A DNA stretch of 64,000 bases from Rhodobacteraceae bacterium M385 (GTDB lineage Bacteria > Pseudomonadota > Alphaproteobacteria > Rhodobacterales > Rhodobacteraceae). The stretch lies in NCBI GenBank assembly GCA_025141835.1, contig CP081102.1:3472001-3536000 (forward strand), read 5' to 3'. The position numbers and the translations under genes are program-made. The notes under the pieces are model-generated. The model was not told where the DNA came from. It was given only the letters and a program-made list of their open reading frames with translations, and did no database searches. This document shows, piece after piece, positions 8,768 through 17,703 of the stretch (positions are counted from its first letter, which is position 1; the number at the start of each line of letters is the position of its first letter).

Positions 8768-9649
8768 CTACTCGCCGCCGCCCCGGCTGTGGATGTAGAT
8801 CGCGGTGGCGCGCACTTCGGCCTCGCTCAACCGGCCCGACCAAGGGGGCATGACGCCAAAGCGCGAATGACGCACGGTTTCCTCAATCGCCTCTGGCGTG
8901 CCGCCGTAAAGCCAGATGCGGTCCGTCAGGTTGGGTGCGCCCAGATAGCGGTCGCCCATAGCATTATCACCGTGGCAGGCTGCGCAATTGTCGAGGAACA
9001 CCGTTTCCCCGGCGGCGGCCAGCGTGGTGTCAGCCTCTTGATCCGATACCGTTAGCACGTAGTTGACCACTTGGCTGATCTCCTCGTCGGACAAGATGCC
9101 CTCGAACGCAGTCATCTCGGACCAGCGGGCGTCTGGGTCTTCCTCGTTTCGGATGCCGTGGGCGATGGTTTGATGGATGTCATCGACCGTGCCGCCCCAT
9201 AGCCAATCATCGTCGAGCAAGCTGGGGTAGCCCGAGGCCTGCACCCCGTTCGCGCCGCGTCCGTGGCACTGGGAACACCAGGTCGCAAAGGTTGCCCCGC
9301 CCGACTGGATGGAGAAGTTATAGAGGTCAGGCATGTCCTCTTGGGTGACCCCTGCCAGATCAACTTCCGTCAATTGTGTGCGCAAATCGGCGTTAAGCGC
9401 GTCATAACGGTCAATCTCTTCGGCGACCTCGGCACGGGTGGAGTAGCCCAGAAGCCCCGGTGTCGCGCCCGAAATCATCGGCCAAGCGGGATAGGCCACC
9501 GTGTAAAGCAGCGCCCAAACGATGGTCGCGTACAGGCACCATAACCACCAGCGCGGTAGCGGGTTGTTGAACTCTTGAATGCCGTCCCAGCTGTGACCCG
9601 TGGTTTCGGGATCATCGGGATGCAGGTTGGAATGTTCTTGATCGGTCAT
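8768..9649 (-). CDS. ccoP: cbb3-type cytochrome c oxidase subunit III (dihaem cytochrome c)
   Basis: A 293-residue membrane-anchored dihaem cytochrome that takes electrons from soluble or anchored cytochrome c and passes them towards CcoO. It has a conserved N-terminal segment (GIQEFNNPLPRWWLW), one membrane helix (about 34-58), and two haem c sites, CSQCH (Cys125, Cys128, His129) and CAACH (Cys222, Cys225, His226), each with a downstream Met ligand candidate. Its ATG overlaps the ccoQ stop by 4 bases. It ends the ccoNOQP operon. Confidence 0.97.
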   Translation of the reverse strand: MTDQEHSNLHPDDPETTGHSWDGIQEFNNPLPRWWLWCLYATIVWALLYTVAYPAWPMISGATPGLLGYSTRAEVAEEIDRYDALNADLRTQLTEVDLAGVTQEDMPDLYNFSIQSGGATFATWCSQCHGRGANGVQASGYPSLLDDDWLWGGTVDDIHQTIAHGIRNEEDPDARWSEMTAFEGILSDEEISQVVNYVLTVSDQEADTTLAAAGETVFLDNCAACHGDNAMGDRYLGAPNLTDRIWLYGGTPEAIEETVRHSRFGVMPPWSGRLSEAEVRATAIYIHSRGGGE

Positions 9650-9858
9650 TGGCGGGGCTCCCTTGCGTGGGCCGCAGAGATATCGTGGTCCGAGGCGGGT
9701 TTATCATCGTGCCGGAAGGGGATTTCAGCGGTCTCGCTGTGCACACCCCGAGAGCCGGGCCGGAAGGCGTAAAGAATGAACCCTAGAAAGCTGAGCACCA
9801 AAAACACGGTGCCGATGCTGCCAGAGAGCTCCCTTAGAAACGTATAATCTTGCATCAT
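9646..9858 (-). CDS. ccoQ: cbb3-type cytochrome c oxidase subunit CcoQ
   Basis: A 70-residue single-helix protein: MMQDYTFLRELSGSIGTVF leads into one membrane segment (FLVLSFLGFILYAFRPG) and a polar, acidic tail. Length, the FRPG after the helix, and its place between ccoO and ccoP identify CcoQ/FixQ, which stabilises the oxidase complex. Two consecutive ATG codons lie at 9858 and 9855, with AGGAG a few bases upstream; I use the first. A longer frame back to 9936 would extend into ccoO. Confidence 0.92.
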   Translation of the reverse strand: MMQDYTFLRELSGSIGTVFLVLSFLGFILYAFRPGSRGVHSETAEIPFRHDDKPASDHDISAAHAREPRQ

Positions 9859-9868
9859 CCGCCCTCTC

Positions 9869-10591
9869 CTATCGGCTTTCTTCCGGCGTGAAGGTCGAGA
9901 AATCGACCATCGTGCCGAGCACTTGCAGGTAGGCAATCAACGCATCCATTTCGGTCACGTTAGGGTTGCCATCAAAGTCACGTTGTTGCGCGCCGGGGTA
10001 GCGATCCAGCACCCCGGCATCGCCAAAGTCGGTGGCCTGTTCGATGAAATCGAGGCGCGCGTTTTCCAGCATTTCGTCGGTATACGGCACGCCCACGATC
10101 CGGTGGGTGGCCATCAGGTCGCCCACGGACTCGCCGTCCAGCCGCGTATCCGCAAGGAAGGCGTAGGACGGCATGATGCTTTCGGGCACAACGGATTGTG
10201 GCAGCACCAAGTGATCGTAATGCCATTCATCGGAATAGCGCCCGCCGACCCGTGCCAAATCCGGCCCGGTGCGTTTTGACCCCCAAACGAACGGATGGTC
10301 ATACTGGCTTTCTGCGGCCAGTGAGTAATGGCCGTAGCGCTCTACCTCATCACGCATGGGGCGGATCATCTGACTGTGGCAGACGGTGCAGCCTTCGCGA
10401 ATGTAGATCTCTCGGCCCGCCAGCTCTAGTGGCGAGTAGGGGCGCACGCCCTCCACATCCTCGATGGTGTTTTCCAGGTAGAACAACGGCGCAATCTCTA
10501 CCACGCCGCCGATGGTCACGACCACGAAGCTCAGCGCCAGAAGCAGCGTCGCGTTGGTCTCGATCTTCTTGTGTTGGTCAAGGAAACCCAT
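9869..10591 (-). CDS. ccoO: cbb3-type cytochrome c oxidase subunit II (monohaem cytochrome c)
   Basis: A 240-residue, full-length CcoO. A single N-terminal membrane helix (about 15-38) anchors a periplasmic monohaem cytochrome domain with CTVCH (Cys68, Cys71, His72) and the probable axial Met in SIMPSYAFL. CcoO sits between CcoP and the catalytic CcoN subunit in electron flow. It lies 11 bases after ccoN and 10 bases before ccoQ, inside the ccoNOQP operon. Confidence 0.97.
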   Translation of the reverse strand: MGFLDQHKKIETNATLLLALSFVVVTIGGVVEIAPLFYLENTIEDVEGVRPYSPLELAGREIYIREGCTVCHSQMIRPMRDEVERYGHYSLAAESQYDHPFVWGSKRTGPDLARVGGRYSDEWHYDHLVLPQSVVPESIMPSYAFLADTRLDGESVGDLMATHRIVGVPYTDEMLENARLDFIEQATDFGDAGVLDRYPGAQQRDFDGNPNVTEMDALIAYLQVLGTMVDFSTFTPEESR

Positions 10592-10602
10592 GATCCCTCT
10601 CC

Positions 10603-12204
10603 TTATTCTGCTGGGACAGCGGAGTTGGTGTCGGCCACAGCCTCACCACTTCGCACTGTCATCCACAGGTTCCACGCCATGATCAGAGCGCCGGACAGAT
10701 ACATGATCCCGCCCAAACCCCGGACCACATACATCGGCAGTTTCGCTTCGACGGTGTCCGCGAAAGAGTTCACGAGGAAGCCCTGCGCATCCACTTCGCG
10801 CCACATCAGGCCCTCCATGATACCGGTCACCCACATCGACGAGGCGTAGAGAACGATCCCCACCGTCGCGAGCCAGAAGTGCCAGGACACGGCCCGCACG
10901 CTGTAAAGCGACGCTTTGTTCCAGAGCTTGGGGAACAGGTAGTAGAGCATCCCGAAGGTAATCATCCCGTTCCAACCAAGCGCGCCGGAATGCACGTGGC
11001 CAATGGTCCAATCGGTGTAATGCGACAGTGAGTTCACGGCGCGGATCGACATCATCGGACCTTCAAAGGTGGACATGCCGTAGAACGCGAGGCTCGTGAC
11101 CATCATCCGCAGGATCGGATCGGTGCGCAGCTTGTCCCATGCCCCTTGCAAGGTCATCAGGCCGTTAATCATGCCACCCCAGCTTGGCATCCACAGCACG
11201 ATCGAGAAGACCATACCAAGGGTCGCCGCCCAATCAGGCAAGGCGGTGTAATGAAGGTGGTGGGGGCCGGCCCATATATACAGGAAGATCAGCGCCCAGA
11301 AGTGGATGATCGACAGCTTATAAGAATAGACGGGACGTTCGGCCTGTTTCGGCACGAAGTAATACATCATCCCCAGGAAACCGGCGGTCAGGAAAAAGCC
11401 CACGGCGTTGTGACCGTACCACCATTGGGTCATCGCGCTTTGTACGCCCGACATGACTTGCACAGAGCGTGATCCGAAGATCGACACCGGCACCGCCATG
11501 TTGTTCACAAGGTGCAGCATGGCGACGGTGACGATGAACGCCAGCAAGAACCAGTTGGCTACGTAGATGTGCGGCTCTTTCCTTGTCAGGATCGTACCCA
11601 TGTAGACCAGAAGGAAGGCGACCCACACAATGGTCAGCCAAAGGTCCACGTACCATTCAGGCTCTGCGTATTCCAAGCTTTGGGTCGCGCCCATCAGGTA
11701 GCCTGTCGCCGCCAGAACGATGAACAACTGATAGCCCCAAAACACGAACCAGCTCAGGTTGCCGCCCCACATGCGGACCGCGCAGGTGCGCTGGCCGATG
11801 TAGAACGTCGCCGCGATCAAGGCATTGCCGCCGAACGCGAAAATCACCGCAGAGGTGTGAAGGGGCCGAAGTCTGCCGAAGTTCAGATAGGGTTGAGCCC
11901 ATTCGAAATTGAGCACCGGGAACGCCAGTTGGAAGGCGATGAACACGCCCACCAAAAAGCCTGTGCAGCCCCAGAAAACGGTGGCAATCGCCGCCGCTTT
12001 CACCGGGCCGTCCATGTATTCATCCTGCGGCGCTGGCACCTTCTCTTCATCGATGAGGCGCAATTGCCATAGGAATAGCCCGCCAGACACCAGCATGATC
12101 AGGATTGCATGGACCTTGTAGGCAAAATCCAACCCGTAGTTCGCGGCAATCGCCGCAAGGACCGTTATCAGCCCTAGGATCGCAAGCTTCACATAATCAA
12201 GCAT
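10603..12204 (-). CDS. ccoN: cbb3-type cytochrome c oxidase subunit I (catalytic)
   Basis: The high-affinity haem-copper oxidase catalytic subunit: it reduces oxygen to water with proton pumping at the low-spin haem b and haem b3-CuB site. The protein has 533 residues and about 12 helices. Candidate metal ligands appear in LHTSAVIFAFGGN, WWYGHNAVGFF, YIWAGPHHLHY and DWTIGHVHSGALGWN. The ATG at 12204 gives the normal CcoN N-terminus (MLDYVKLAILG) and has AAGGGGA upstream. An FNR-type palindrome centred 112 bases before the ATG points to FnrL activation under low oxygen. Confidence 0.98.
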   Translation of the reverse strand: MLDYVKLAILGLITVLAAIAANYGLDFAYKVHAILIMLVSGGLFLWQLRLIDEEKVPAPQDEYMDGPVKAAAIATVFWGCTGFLVGVFIAFQLAFPVLNFEWAQPYLNFGRLRPLHTSAVIFAFGGNALIAATFYIGQRTCAVRMWGGNLSWFVFWGYQLFIVLAATGYLMGATQSLEYAEPEWYVDLWLTIVWVAFLLVYMGTILTRKEPHIYVANWFLLAFIVTVAMLHLVNNMAVPVSIFGSRSVQVMSGVQSAMTQWWYGHNAVGFFLTAGFLGMMYYFVPKQAERPVYSYKLSIIHFWALIFLYIWAGPHHLHYTALPDWAATLGMVFSIVLWMPSWGGMINGLMTLQGAWDKLRTDPILRMMVTSLAFYGMSTFEGPMMSIRAVNSLSHYTDWTIGHVHSGALGWNGMITFGMLYYLFPKLWNKASLYSVRAVSWHFWLATVGIVLYASSMWVTGIMEGLMWREVDAQGFLVNSFADTVEAKLPMYVVRGLGGIMYLSGALIMAWNLWMTVRSGEAVADTNSAVPAE

Positions 12205-12309
12205 GGATCGTCCCCTTCGTTGTGCTTCACACGAAAGGGGGGCACGCCCAAACCTGTCGCCAAAGCTGTTCCATCGAAGGCTTGATCGCGGATTGTGCGG
12301 GGTCGTACC

Positions 12310-12323
12310 TTGATCTGTGTCAA
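12310..12323. promoter_or_regulatory. FnrL binding site upstream of ccoNOQP
   Basis: TTGATCTGTGTCAA on the plus strand (equivalently TTGACACAGATCAA for the minus-strand operon) fits TTGAT-N4-(A/G)TCAA. It is centred 112 bases ahead of the ccoN ATG, in the gap between fnrL and ccoN. Control by FnrL is inferred. Confidence 0.82.
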
Positions 12324-12448
12324 GGAATGCAGAGATTGCCCTAGGATCGCTTGTCCCTGTCGAAAGACATGGGAAAACAACCGCGTTGCGGGCAAGCACC
12401 TATGATTTCAGGGGTTAGAGGCCGCCACGGACTGGCGACTGGAACCAA

Positions 12449-13198
12449 TTAGGCGATAATTCCGCCCTCGGCATCGTCGCCGGTTTCAACCAGCAGCGCA
12501 TCAAAGTTGGGCACGATGACTTGGCGTTTGCCTTCCAGCAGAATCACCCCGTCCCGTTTCAAACCCGAGATTTGGCGGCTCACAGTTTCCAGCGTCAGGC
12601 CCAGATATTCGGACATCGCTTCGCGGGTCAGAGGCAATTCAAACCGCATGTTCGCCTGCGCCCGGGTTCCCGAAACGCTGGCATCACGACGGGCGAGAAT
12701 GGCAAGGAAGCTGGCGATTTTCTCCCGGGCGGTCTTGCGGCCAAGGATCAACATCCACTCCCGCGCGGCGTCCAACTCATCCAGCGTCATCTCCAGCAAG
12801 CGCTCGCTGACGTGGGGAGTATTCACCATAATATCCTGGAACGGCTTGCGACGGAAACAGCACAGGGTCACGTCCGTGGTGGCCGTGACGTCATAGGTGA
12901 TCCGGTCACGGTTCGGGCGGCCAATGAAGTCCGATGCCAGAAGCAGGCCCACCACTTGGCGGCGGCCATCCTCCATGGTTTGGGTCAATGTCGCGACCCC
13001 AGAGACGACCGAGGCGACGAAGGTCATCTCATCGCCCGACCACGCGATAACATCGCCCGCTGCGTAAGTGCGGTAGAACTTCACCGCGTCCAATTGCTCA
13101 AGCTCATCGGCGTCACAACGCGCGCAGACGGCGCGATGCCGGATCGGGCATCCGGAGCAATCGCTCGGGACACCAAGGGCGGGCAGTTGTTCGTTCAT
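12449..13198 (-). CDS. fnrL: Oxygen-sensing CRP/FNR-family regulator FnrL
   Basis: A 249-residue FNR-type regulator. Four Cys lie near the N-terminus (14, 17, 25, 28) and a fifth at 113 (with 114), which supplies the set needed for an oxygen-labile [4Fe-4S] cluster. The cNMP-binding-like domain occupies about 35-150, then a dimer helix and a winged HTH with the recognition helix LTLETVSRQISGLKRDG. Its E-x-x-S-R motif is the one that reads TTGAT half-sites, and such sites stand before ccoN, ccoG and fnrL itself. In Rhodobacter, FnrL activates cbb3 oxidase and related genes under low oxygen. Confidence 0.95.
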   Translation of the reverse strand: MNEQLPALGVPSDCSGCPIRHRAVCARCDADELEQLDAVKFYRTYAAGDVIAWSGDEMTFVASVVSGVATLTQTMEDGRRQVVGLLLASDFIGRPNRDRITYDVTATTDVTLCCFRRKPFQDIMVNTPHVSERLLEMTLDELDAAREWMLILGRKTAREKIASFLAILARRDASVSGTRAQANMRFELPLTREAMSEYLGLTLETVSRQISGLKRDGVILLEGKRQVIVPNFDALLVETGDDAEGGIIA

Positions 13199-13237
13199 GT
13201 TGTGGTCCTTGTTCGCGAGAACCGAAGTCGGCCGCTG

Positions 13238-13251
13238 TTGATTGCAATCAA
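13238..13251. promoter_or_regulatory. Perfect FNR palindrome upstream of fnrL (autoregulation)
   Basis: TTGATTGCAATCAA is a fully symmetric match to TTGAT-N4-ATCAA. It is centred only 46 bases ahead of the fnrL ATG, closer than the sites at ccoN (112) and ccoG (71), so it may overlap the core promoter or the start of transcription. That position suggests self-repression when FnrL is active, though activation of a start very near the ATG cannot be excluded. Confidence 0.85.
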
Positions 13252-13351
13252 CGCGCCTGTTTCCATCTCATTAACGCTTACCAAGAAGGCACGGTACGCT
13301 CAACTGCGGCGTATCAGCTTGGGGTCTGCCACAGACCGCGCGACGGTGGGA

Positions 13352-15244
13352 TCAAAGCGGGTTTTCATCCCCGAAAGCGGCCTTCATCAGCTGGCGCGTA
13401 TAGGCGGTGCGCGGCTCAGCAAACAGCTGTTCGGCGTCGCCTGCTTCCACTACATCGCCTTGCTTCATCACCATCACCTTATGGGACAGCGCCCGCACAA
13501 CTTTCAGGTCGTGCGAGATGAACAGATAGGCCAGCTTGTGTTCGCGCTGAAGGCGGCGCAGCAGGTCCACGATCTGCACCTGCACTGTCATGTCGAGCGC
13601 GCTTGTCGGCTCGTCCAGAACCACCAGTTTAGGGCGCAGGATCATGGCGCGGGCGATGGCAATGCGCTGCCGCTGTCCGCCAGAAAATTCGTGCGGGTAG
13701 CGGTGCATCATGGCGGCGTCCAGGCCGACTTCTTCCAGAACCTCACCGACGCGCCGCGTGTGGCCCCGGCTTTTGCCCTGTACCGTTAGCCCTTCGGCCA
13801 CGATCTGCCCAACGGTCATCCGAGGACTAAGTGACCCGAACGGATCTTGGAACACGATCTGGATGTCTTTGCGGATCGCCCGCAACTCGGACTTCTCAAG
13901 GCCTTGCAGTTCCTGCCCTTCAAACTTGATCGAGCCCTCGGACCCGATCAGGCGCATGATCGCCAGCGCCAGCGTTGTCTTGCCCGACCCGCTTTCCCCC
14001 ACGACGCCAAGGGTCTCCCCTTCACGGATGGAGATTGTCGCCTCGTTCACCGCTTTCACATGGCCCACAGTGCGCCGCAGAAGGCCGCGCTGGATCGGGA
14101 ACCAGATGCGCAGCTTGTCGGTGGTCAACAGTTCTTTCGCGCCCTCGGGCACCGGGTCTGGCGCGCCGGTCGGCTCTGCCCCCAACAGCTTGCGGGTGTA
14201 GGGGTGTTGCGGGTTCTCGAAGATATCGACGGTGCGGCCTTGCTCCACGATCTCGCCGCCCTGCATAACACAGACGCGATCGGCGATACGGCGCACGATG
14301 GCAAGGTCGTGGGTGATGAACAGAAGGCTCATGCCTTCGCGTCGCTTCAAATCGGCCAGCAGTTCAAGAATTTGCGCCTGAATGGTCACGTCCAGCGCCG
14401 TTGTCGGTTCATCGGCGATCAACAGATCTGGCCCGTTGGCCAATGCCATGGCGATCATCACGCGCTGCCGTTGTCCGCCCGATAGTTGGTGTGGATAGGC
14501 CCCCAGCCGAGACTCCGGGTCGCGAATACCGACCTTGGTCAGCAGTTCCACAATGCGCTGATGCAATCCCGACGGCAGCGCGTTGCGCATCCCCAAGCCG
14601 CGGCAAAGCGCCTGAAGCAACAACAGAGGTACTCCGATGATTGCCGCCCAAATGAAGCCCTGCGCCACTGCCCCCACGGCTGCGGCAAGCAGAACCACCA
14701 CGGCGTTAGTGACAGAATTCAGGGCCTCCGGCGCGAATGAAATCGGTTCCCCAAAACGGACAACGGCGAAGTAGTAGAACGCCGCCAGCGTCAGCAGTCC
14801 CCACAGCACCATCAGGCCCCGCCACAGGCTGGCGTTGGCCAAGTTGCGGGCCATCCGGCGCAACCCGTTTGGATAGGTGTAGCCCCCGTGTAGCACCAGG
14901 CTTTCTGCCATTTGCCGTTCAATCGTGTGAAGCGGGTTCAGCGATGTCATCGGCTCTTGGAAAATGAAGCTGATGTCGTTGCCGCGCACTTGGCGCAGCT
15001 TGGCTTCCGATGCGCCGACCATTTGCTCGCCGTTGTAGGTTATCGAGCCTCCAAGGCTGGCCGAGGAGGGCAGAAGGTCCACCGACGACAGTGCCGTCAC
15101 CGATTTGCCCGAGCCGCTTTCGCCGACCAAGGCCACGGTTTCACCCTTGTCCACATGGAACGACACGCCGCGCACAGCATGGACCGTGCGCCCATCCTGG
15201 GCGAAATCCACCGTCAGGTCTTTCACGTCCAACACACGCTTCAT
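13352..15244 (-). CDS. yejF: Peptide ABC transporter, fused double ATPase (YejF-like), with membrane-helix insertion
   Basis: A 630-residue tandem ABC ATPase energising the yejABEF peptide importer. The first nucleotide-binding domain has Walker A GESGSGKS (41-48), Q-loop FQEPMTSLN (from 95), signature LSGGQRQ (254-260) and Walker B LLIADEP; the second has GESGSGKT, FQDPFGSLSP, FSGGQRQ and LVVLDEP. Between the Q-loop and the signature of domain one (about residues 118-224) there is a segment absent from the usual YejF/DppD pattern. It contains strongly hydrophobic stretches (about 140-162 and 178-213) that look like membrane helices. This explains the length, about 100 residues above the normal 530. 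I start at 15244 (MKRVLDVKDLTV). Confidence 0.9.
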   Translation of the reverse strand: MKRVLDVKDLTVDFAQDGRTVHAVRGVSFHVDKGETVALVGESGSGKSVTALSSVDLLPSSASLGGSITYNGEQMVGASEAKLRQVRGNDISFIFQEPMTSLNPLHTIERQMAESLVLHGGYTYPNGLRRMARNLANASLWRGLMVLWGLLTLAAFYYFAVVRFGEPISFAPEALNSVTNAVVVLLAAAVGAVAQGFIWAAIIGVPLLLLQALCRGLGMRNALPSGLHQRIVELLTKVGIRDPESRLGAYPHQLSGGQRQRVMIAMALANGPDLLIADEPTTALDVTIQAQILELLADLKRREGMSLLFITHDLAIVRRIADRVCVMQGGEIVEQGRTVDIFENPQHPYTRKLLGAEPTGAPDPVPEGAKELLTTDKLRIWFPIQRGLLRRTVGHVKAVNEATISIREGETLGVVGESGSGKTTLALAIMRLIGSEGSIKFEGQELQGLEKSELRAIRKDIQIVFQDPFGSLSPRMTVGQIVAEGLTVQGKSRGHTRRVGEVLEEVGLDAAMMHRYPHEFSGGQRQRIAIARAMILRPKLVVLDEPTSALDMTVQVQIVDLLRRLQREHKLAYLFISHDLKVVRALSHKVMVMKQGDVVEAGDAEQLFAEPRTAYTRQLMKAAFGDENPL

Positions 15245-15269
15245 CGGGATATGCCTGCGAAAAGAGAGG

Positions 15270-16547
15270 TCATTGGAACGTCTTTCTAGGATCGAACCCG
15301 TCGCGCACGCCCTCAAAAACGAACACCAAGAGCGACAGCATGATGGCGAAGGTGAAGAACGCCGTGAAGCCAAGCCACGGGGCTTGCAGGTTGTTCTTCG
15401 CTTGCAGGGTCATCTCGCCCAAGGACGGCTCGGACGACGGCAGGCCGAAGCCCAGAAAATCAAGGGAGGCAAGGCTACCGATGGTGCCCGTCACGATGAA
15501 GGGCATGAAGGTCAACGTCGCGACCATCGCATTGGGCAGAACATGCCGATACATGATCTTGCCACTGCCCACCCCAAGGGCTCGGGCGGCGCGGACATAT
15601 TCGAAGTTTCGCGCCCGCAGGAACTCGGCCCGGACCACGCCCACAAGGCCTGTCCAGCCAAACGCCACCATAAGCCCCACCAATAGCCAGAAACTCATCG
15701 GCAAGATCGTGGCCATGATGATGATGACATAAAGGCTTGGCGTCGCGCCCCAAATCTCGATCAGGCGCTGTACGGACAGGTCCAGCCAGCCACCAAAGAA
15801 GCCCTGCACAGCACCGGCAAATATCCCGATGACCGAGGCAAGAAACGTCACGATCAGCGCAAAGCTAACCGAAAGGCGAAATCCATAGATCGCCCTAGCC
15901 GCCAAATCCCGAGAGGTATCATCGGTGCCCAAAACGTTGGTGCCCGCCAAAGGTTCGGGCAGGAAGCCAAAGCTGTAGGACCAATCTTCACGCTCGGCCC
16001 CGGCGGGCAGTTGGAACACCGGGTCGGCATCGGGATCAACAAGCGAGGTATAGTAGCCATTGATGACATTGGGCGGCGCCGGGGCCACGCCTGGACGATC
16101 CACAATGGAGTCGAAGTTATGGGGCACCAAAGGCCATGTGATCGAGCCGCGTTGGATCGTGGCACCTTCATACTCACCTGTGGCCTCCACCGTGTCGATG
16201 ACCCCTTCGGGATCGTCCCAACAGTCTTGCAAGCCGCCGGAAATTATCAGGCATTGCACTTCGATATCGCGATAGACGGCCTCGGTCCTGAAATCGCCGC
16301 CAAACGCGGTTTCGGGGTAGAAGTTGAAGATCGGATAGTAGGATTGCCCCTGATAGCTCACCATCAAGGGGCGGTCGTTGGCCAGAAACGGGGCAAACAG
16401 GCTAAGCCCGTAGAGAACCGCGAATATCCAAAGGGACCAGAAGGCGCGGCGGTTCGCCTTGAAGTTACGCCAGCGGCGCCGGGTCAGTGGCGAAATCCAG
16501 CCGCCTTGACGCAGCTCGGGGGCGGAGGTGTTGGATTGGCGTGCCAT
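15270..16547 (-). CDS. yejE: Peptide ABC transporter permease (YejE-like)
   Basis: A 425-residue inner-membrane permease of the DppC/OppC class. One N-terminal helix (FWSLWIFAVLYGLSLFAPF) is followed by a long periplasmic loop of about 170 residues with two Cys (VQCLIISGGLQDCWDDPEG), then five helices with the EAA coupling loop ARALGVGSGKIMYRHVLPNA. The loop matches YejE in layout but looks longer than in E. coli (about 340 residues in total). The ATG at 16547 has GAGGGG upstream and lies just past the yejB stop; the in-frame start at 16571 would overlap yejB. Confidence 0.92.
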   Translation of the reverse strand: MARQSNTSAPELRQGGWISPLTRRRWRNFKANRRAFWSLWIFAVLYGLSLFAPFLANDRPLMVSYQGQSYYPIFNFYPETAFGGDFRTEAVYRDIEVQCLIISGGLQDCWDDPEGVIDTVEATGEYEGATIQRGSITWPLVPHNFDSIVDRPGVAPAPPNVINGYYTSLVDPDADPVFQLPAGAEREDWSYSFGFLPEPLAGTNVLGTDDTSRDLAARAIYGFRLSVSFALIVTFLASVIGIFAGAVQGFFGGWLDLSVQRLIEIWGATPSLYVIIIMATILPMSFWLLVGLMVAFGWTGLVGVVRAEFLRARNFEYVRAARALGVGSGKIMYRHVLPNAMVATLTFMPFIVTGTIGSLASLDFLGFGLPSSEPSLGEMTLQAKNNLQAPWLGFTAFFTFAIMLSLLVFVFEGVRDGFDPRKTFQ

Positions 16548-16551
16548 CGCG

Positions 16552-17697
16552 CTACCCCTCCCGCTTTTCAAAGTCGATACGGGGGTCGATCCAGACGTAC
16601 ATCAGGTCCGAAATAATCCCGACACCCAACCCGATCAGGCCAAAGACATAGAGCGTCCCGAACATCACCGAATAGTCGCGGCTTACGGCGGCCTCGAACC
16701 CCAAACGGCCCAAACCATCGAGCGAGAAGATCGTCTCGATAATGATCGACCCGCCGAAGAACACGCCGACAAACACAGCCGGGAAACCAGCGATCACGAT
16801 CAGCATGGCGTTGCGGAAAACGTGACCATAAAGCACGCGCCGTTCGGGCAGACCCTTGGCCTTCGCCGTCATCACATATTGCTTCTTGATCTCATCCAGG
16901 AACGAGTTCTTCGTCAGCAACGTCAGGGTCGCAAACGCGGAAATGGTGGAGGCCAGAACCGGCAGGGCAATGTGCCAGAAGTAGTCGCCGATTTGCTGGA
17001 TGAAATTCATATCCTCAAACCCGTCCGAGGTAAGCCCCCGCAGGGGGAACCATTGCAGGTAGCGCCCTCCGGCAAAGACGATCAGCAGCATGATCGCAAA
17101 AAGAAAGCCGGGGATCGCGTAGGCCACAATGATGATGCCAGATGTGACGCTGTCGAAGGTCGTGCCATCGCGCACTGCCTTGCGGATGCCCAAGGGGATC
17201 GACACAGCATAGGCGATCAGCGTGGACCACAGGCCCAGAGAGATCGACACAGGCAGTTTTTCCTGCACAAGCTCCAACACGCCGATGGACCGGAAGTAGC
17301 TTTCGCCGAAATCGAAGCGAAGATAATCCCACATCATTATCACGAATTGCTCTGCCACCGGGATGTCTTCGACGACGCAGGCATCTTCATCAAGGTCCGG
17401 CTCTCCGGTGAAGCCGTCTTCGCAGACGATGCGCGCGAAGCGGAATTCCACCCGCAGGCTATCGAGGTATTGCGGCGGCAGCCCGCGTGCGCCTTGGCTT
17501 TCAAATTCATTGTCGCCAATCGCTTCCGAGCCCCCGCCCGAAATACCGGCGAAGACGTCCCCCTCGCCCTCCAGCTGCGCGAGCACTTGGTCAATCGGGC
17601 CGCCGGGGACGAATTGGATGAGAATGAAGTTGACCAGCATCACCCCAAGAAGGGTCGGGATGACCAGCAACAAACGTCTGAGGATGTAGGATCCCAT
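16552..17697 (-). CDS. yejB: Peptide ABC transporter permease (YejB-like)
   Basis: A 381-residue permease of the DppB/OppB class, partner of YejE. It opens with the typical MGSYILRRLLLVIPTLLGVMLVNFILIQFVPGGP helix in outline, has a periplasmic region (about 40-130) with two Cys, and ends with five further helices including the coupling loop TAKAKGLPERRVLYGHVFRNA. YejABEF importers take up peptides and in enterobacteria also microcin C. It lies 6 bases after yejA and 4 bases before yejE. Confidence 0.93.
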   Translation of the reverse strand: MGSYILRRLLLVIPTLLGVMLVNFILIQFVPGGPIDQVLAQLEGEGDVFAGISGGGSEAIGDNEFESQGARGLPPQYLDSLRVEFRFARIVCEDGFTGEPDLDEDACVVEDIPVAEQFVIMMWDYLRFDFGESYFRSIGVLELVQEKLPVSISLGLWSTLIAYAVSIPLGIRKAVRDGTTFDSVTSGIIIVAYAIPGFLFAIMLLIVFAGGRYLQWFPLRGLTSDGFEDMNFIQQIGDYFWHIALPVLASTISAFATLTLLTKNSFLDEIKKQYVMTAKAKGLPERRVLYGHVFRNAMLIVIAGFPAVFVGVFFGGSIIIETIFSLDGLGRLGFEAAVSRDYSVMFGTLYVFGLIGLGVGIISDLMYVWIDPRIDFEKREG

Positions 17698-17703
17698 AGT
17701 GGC

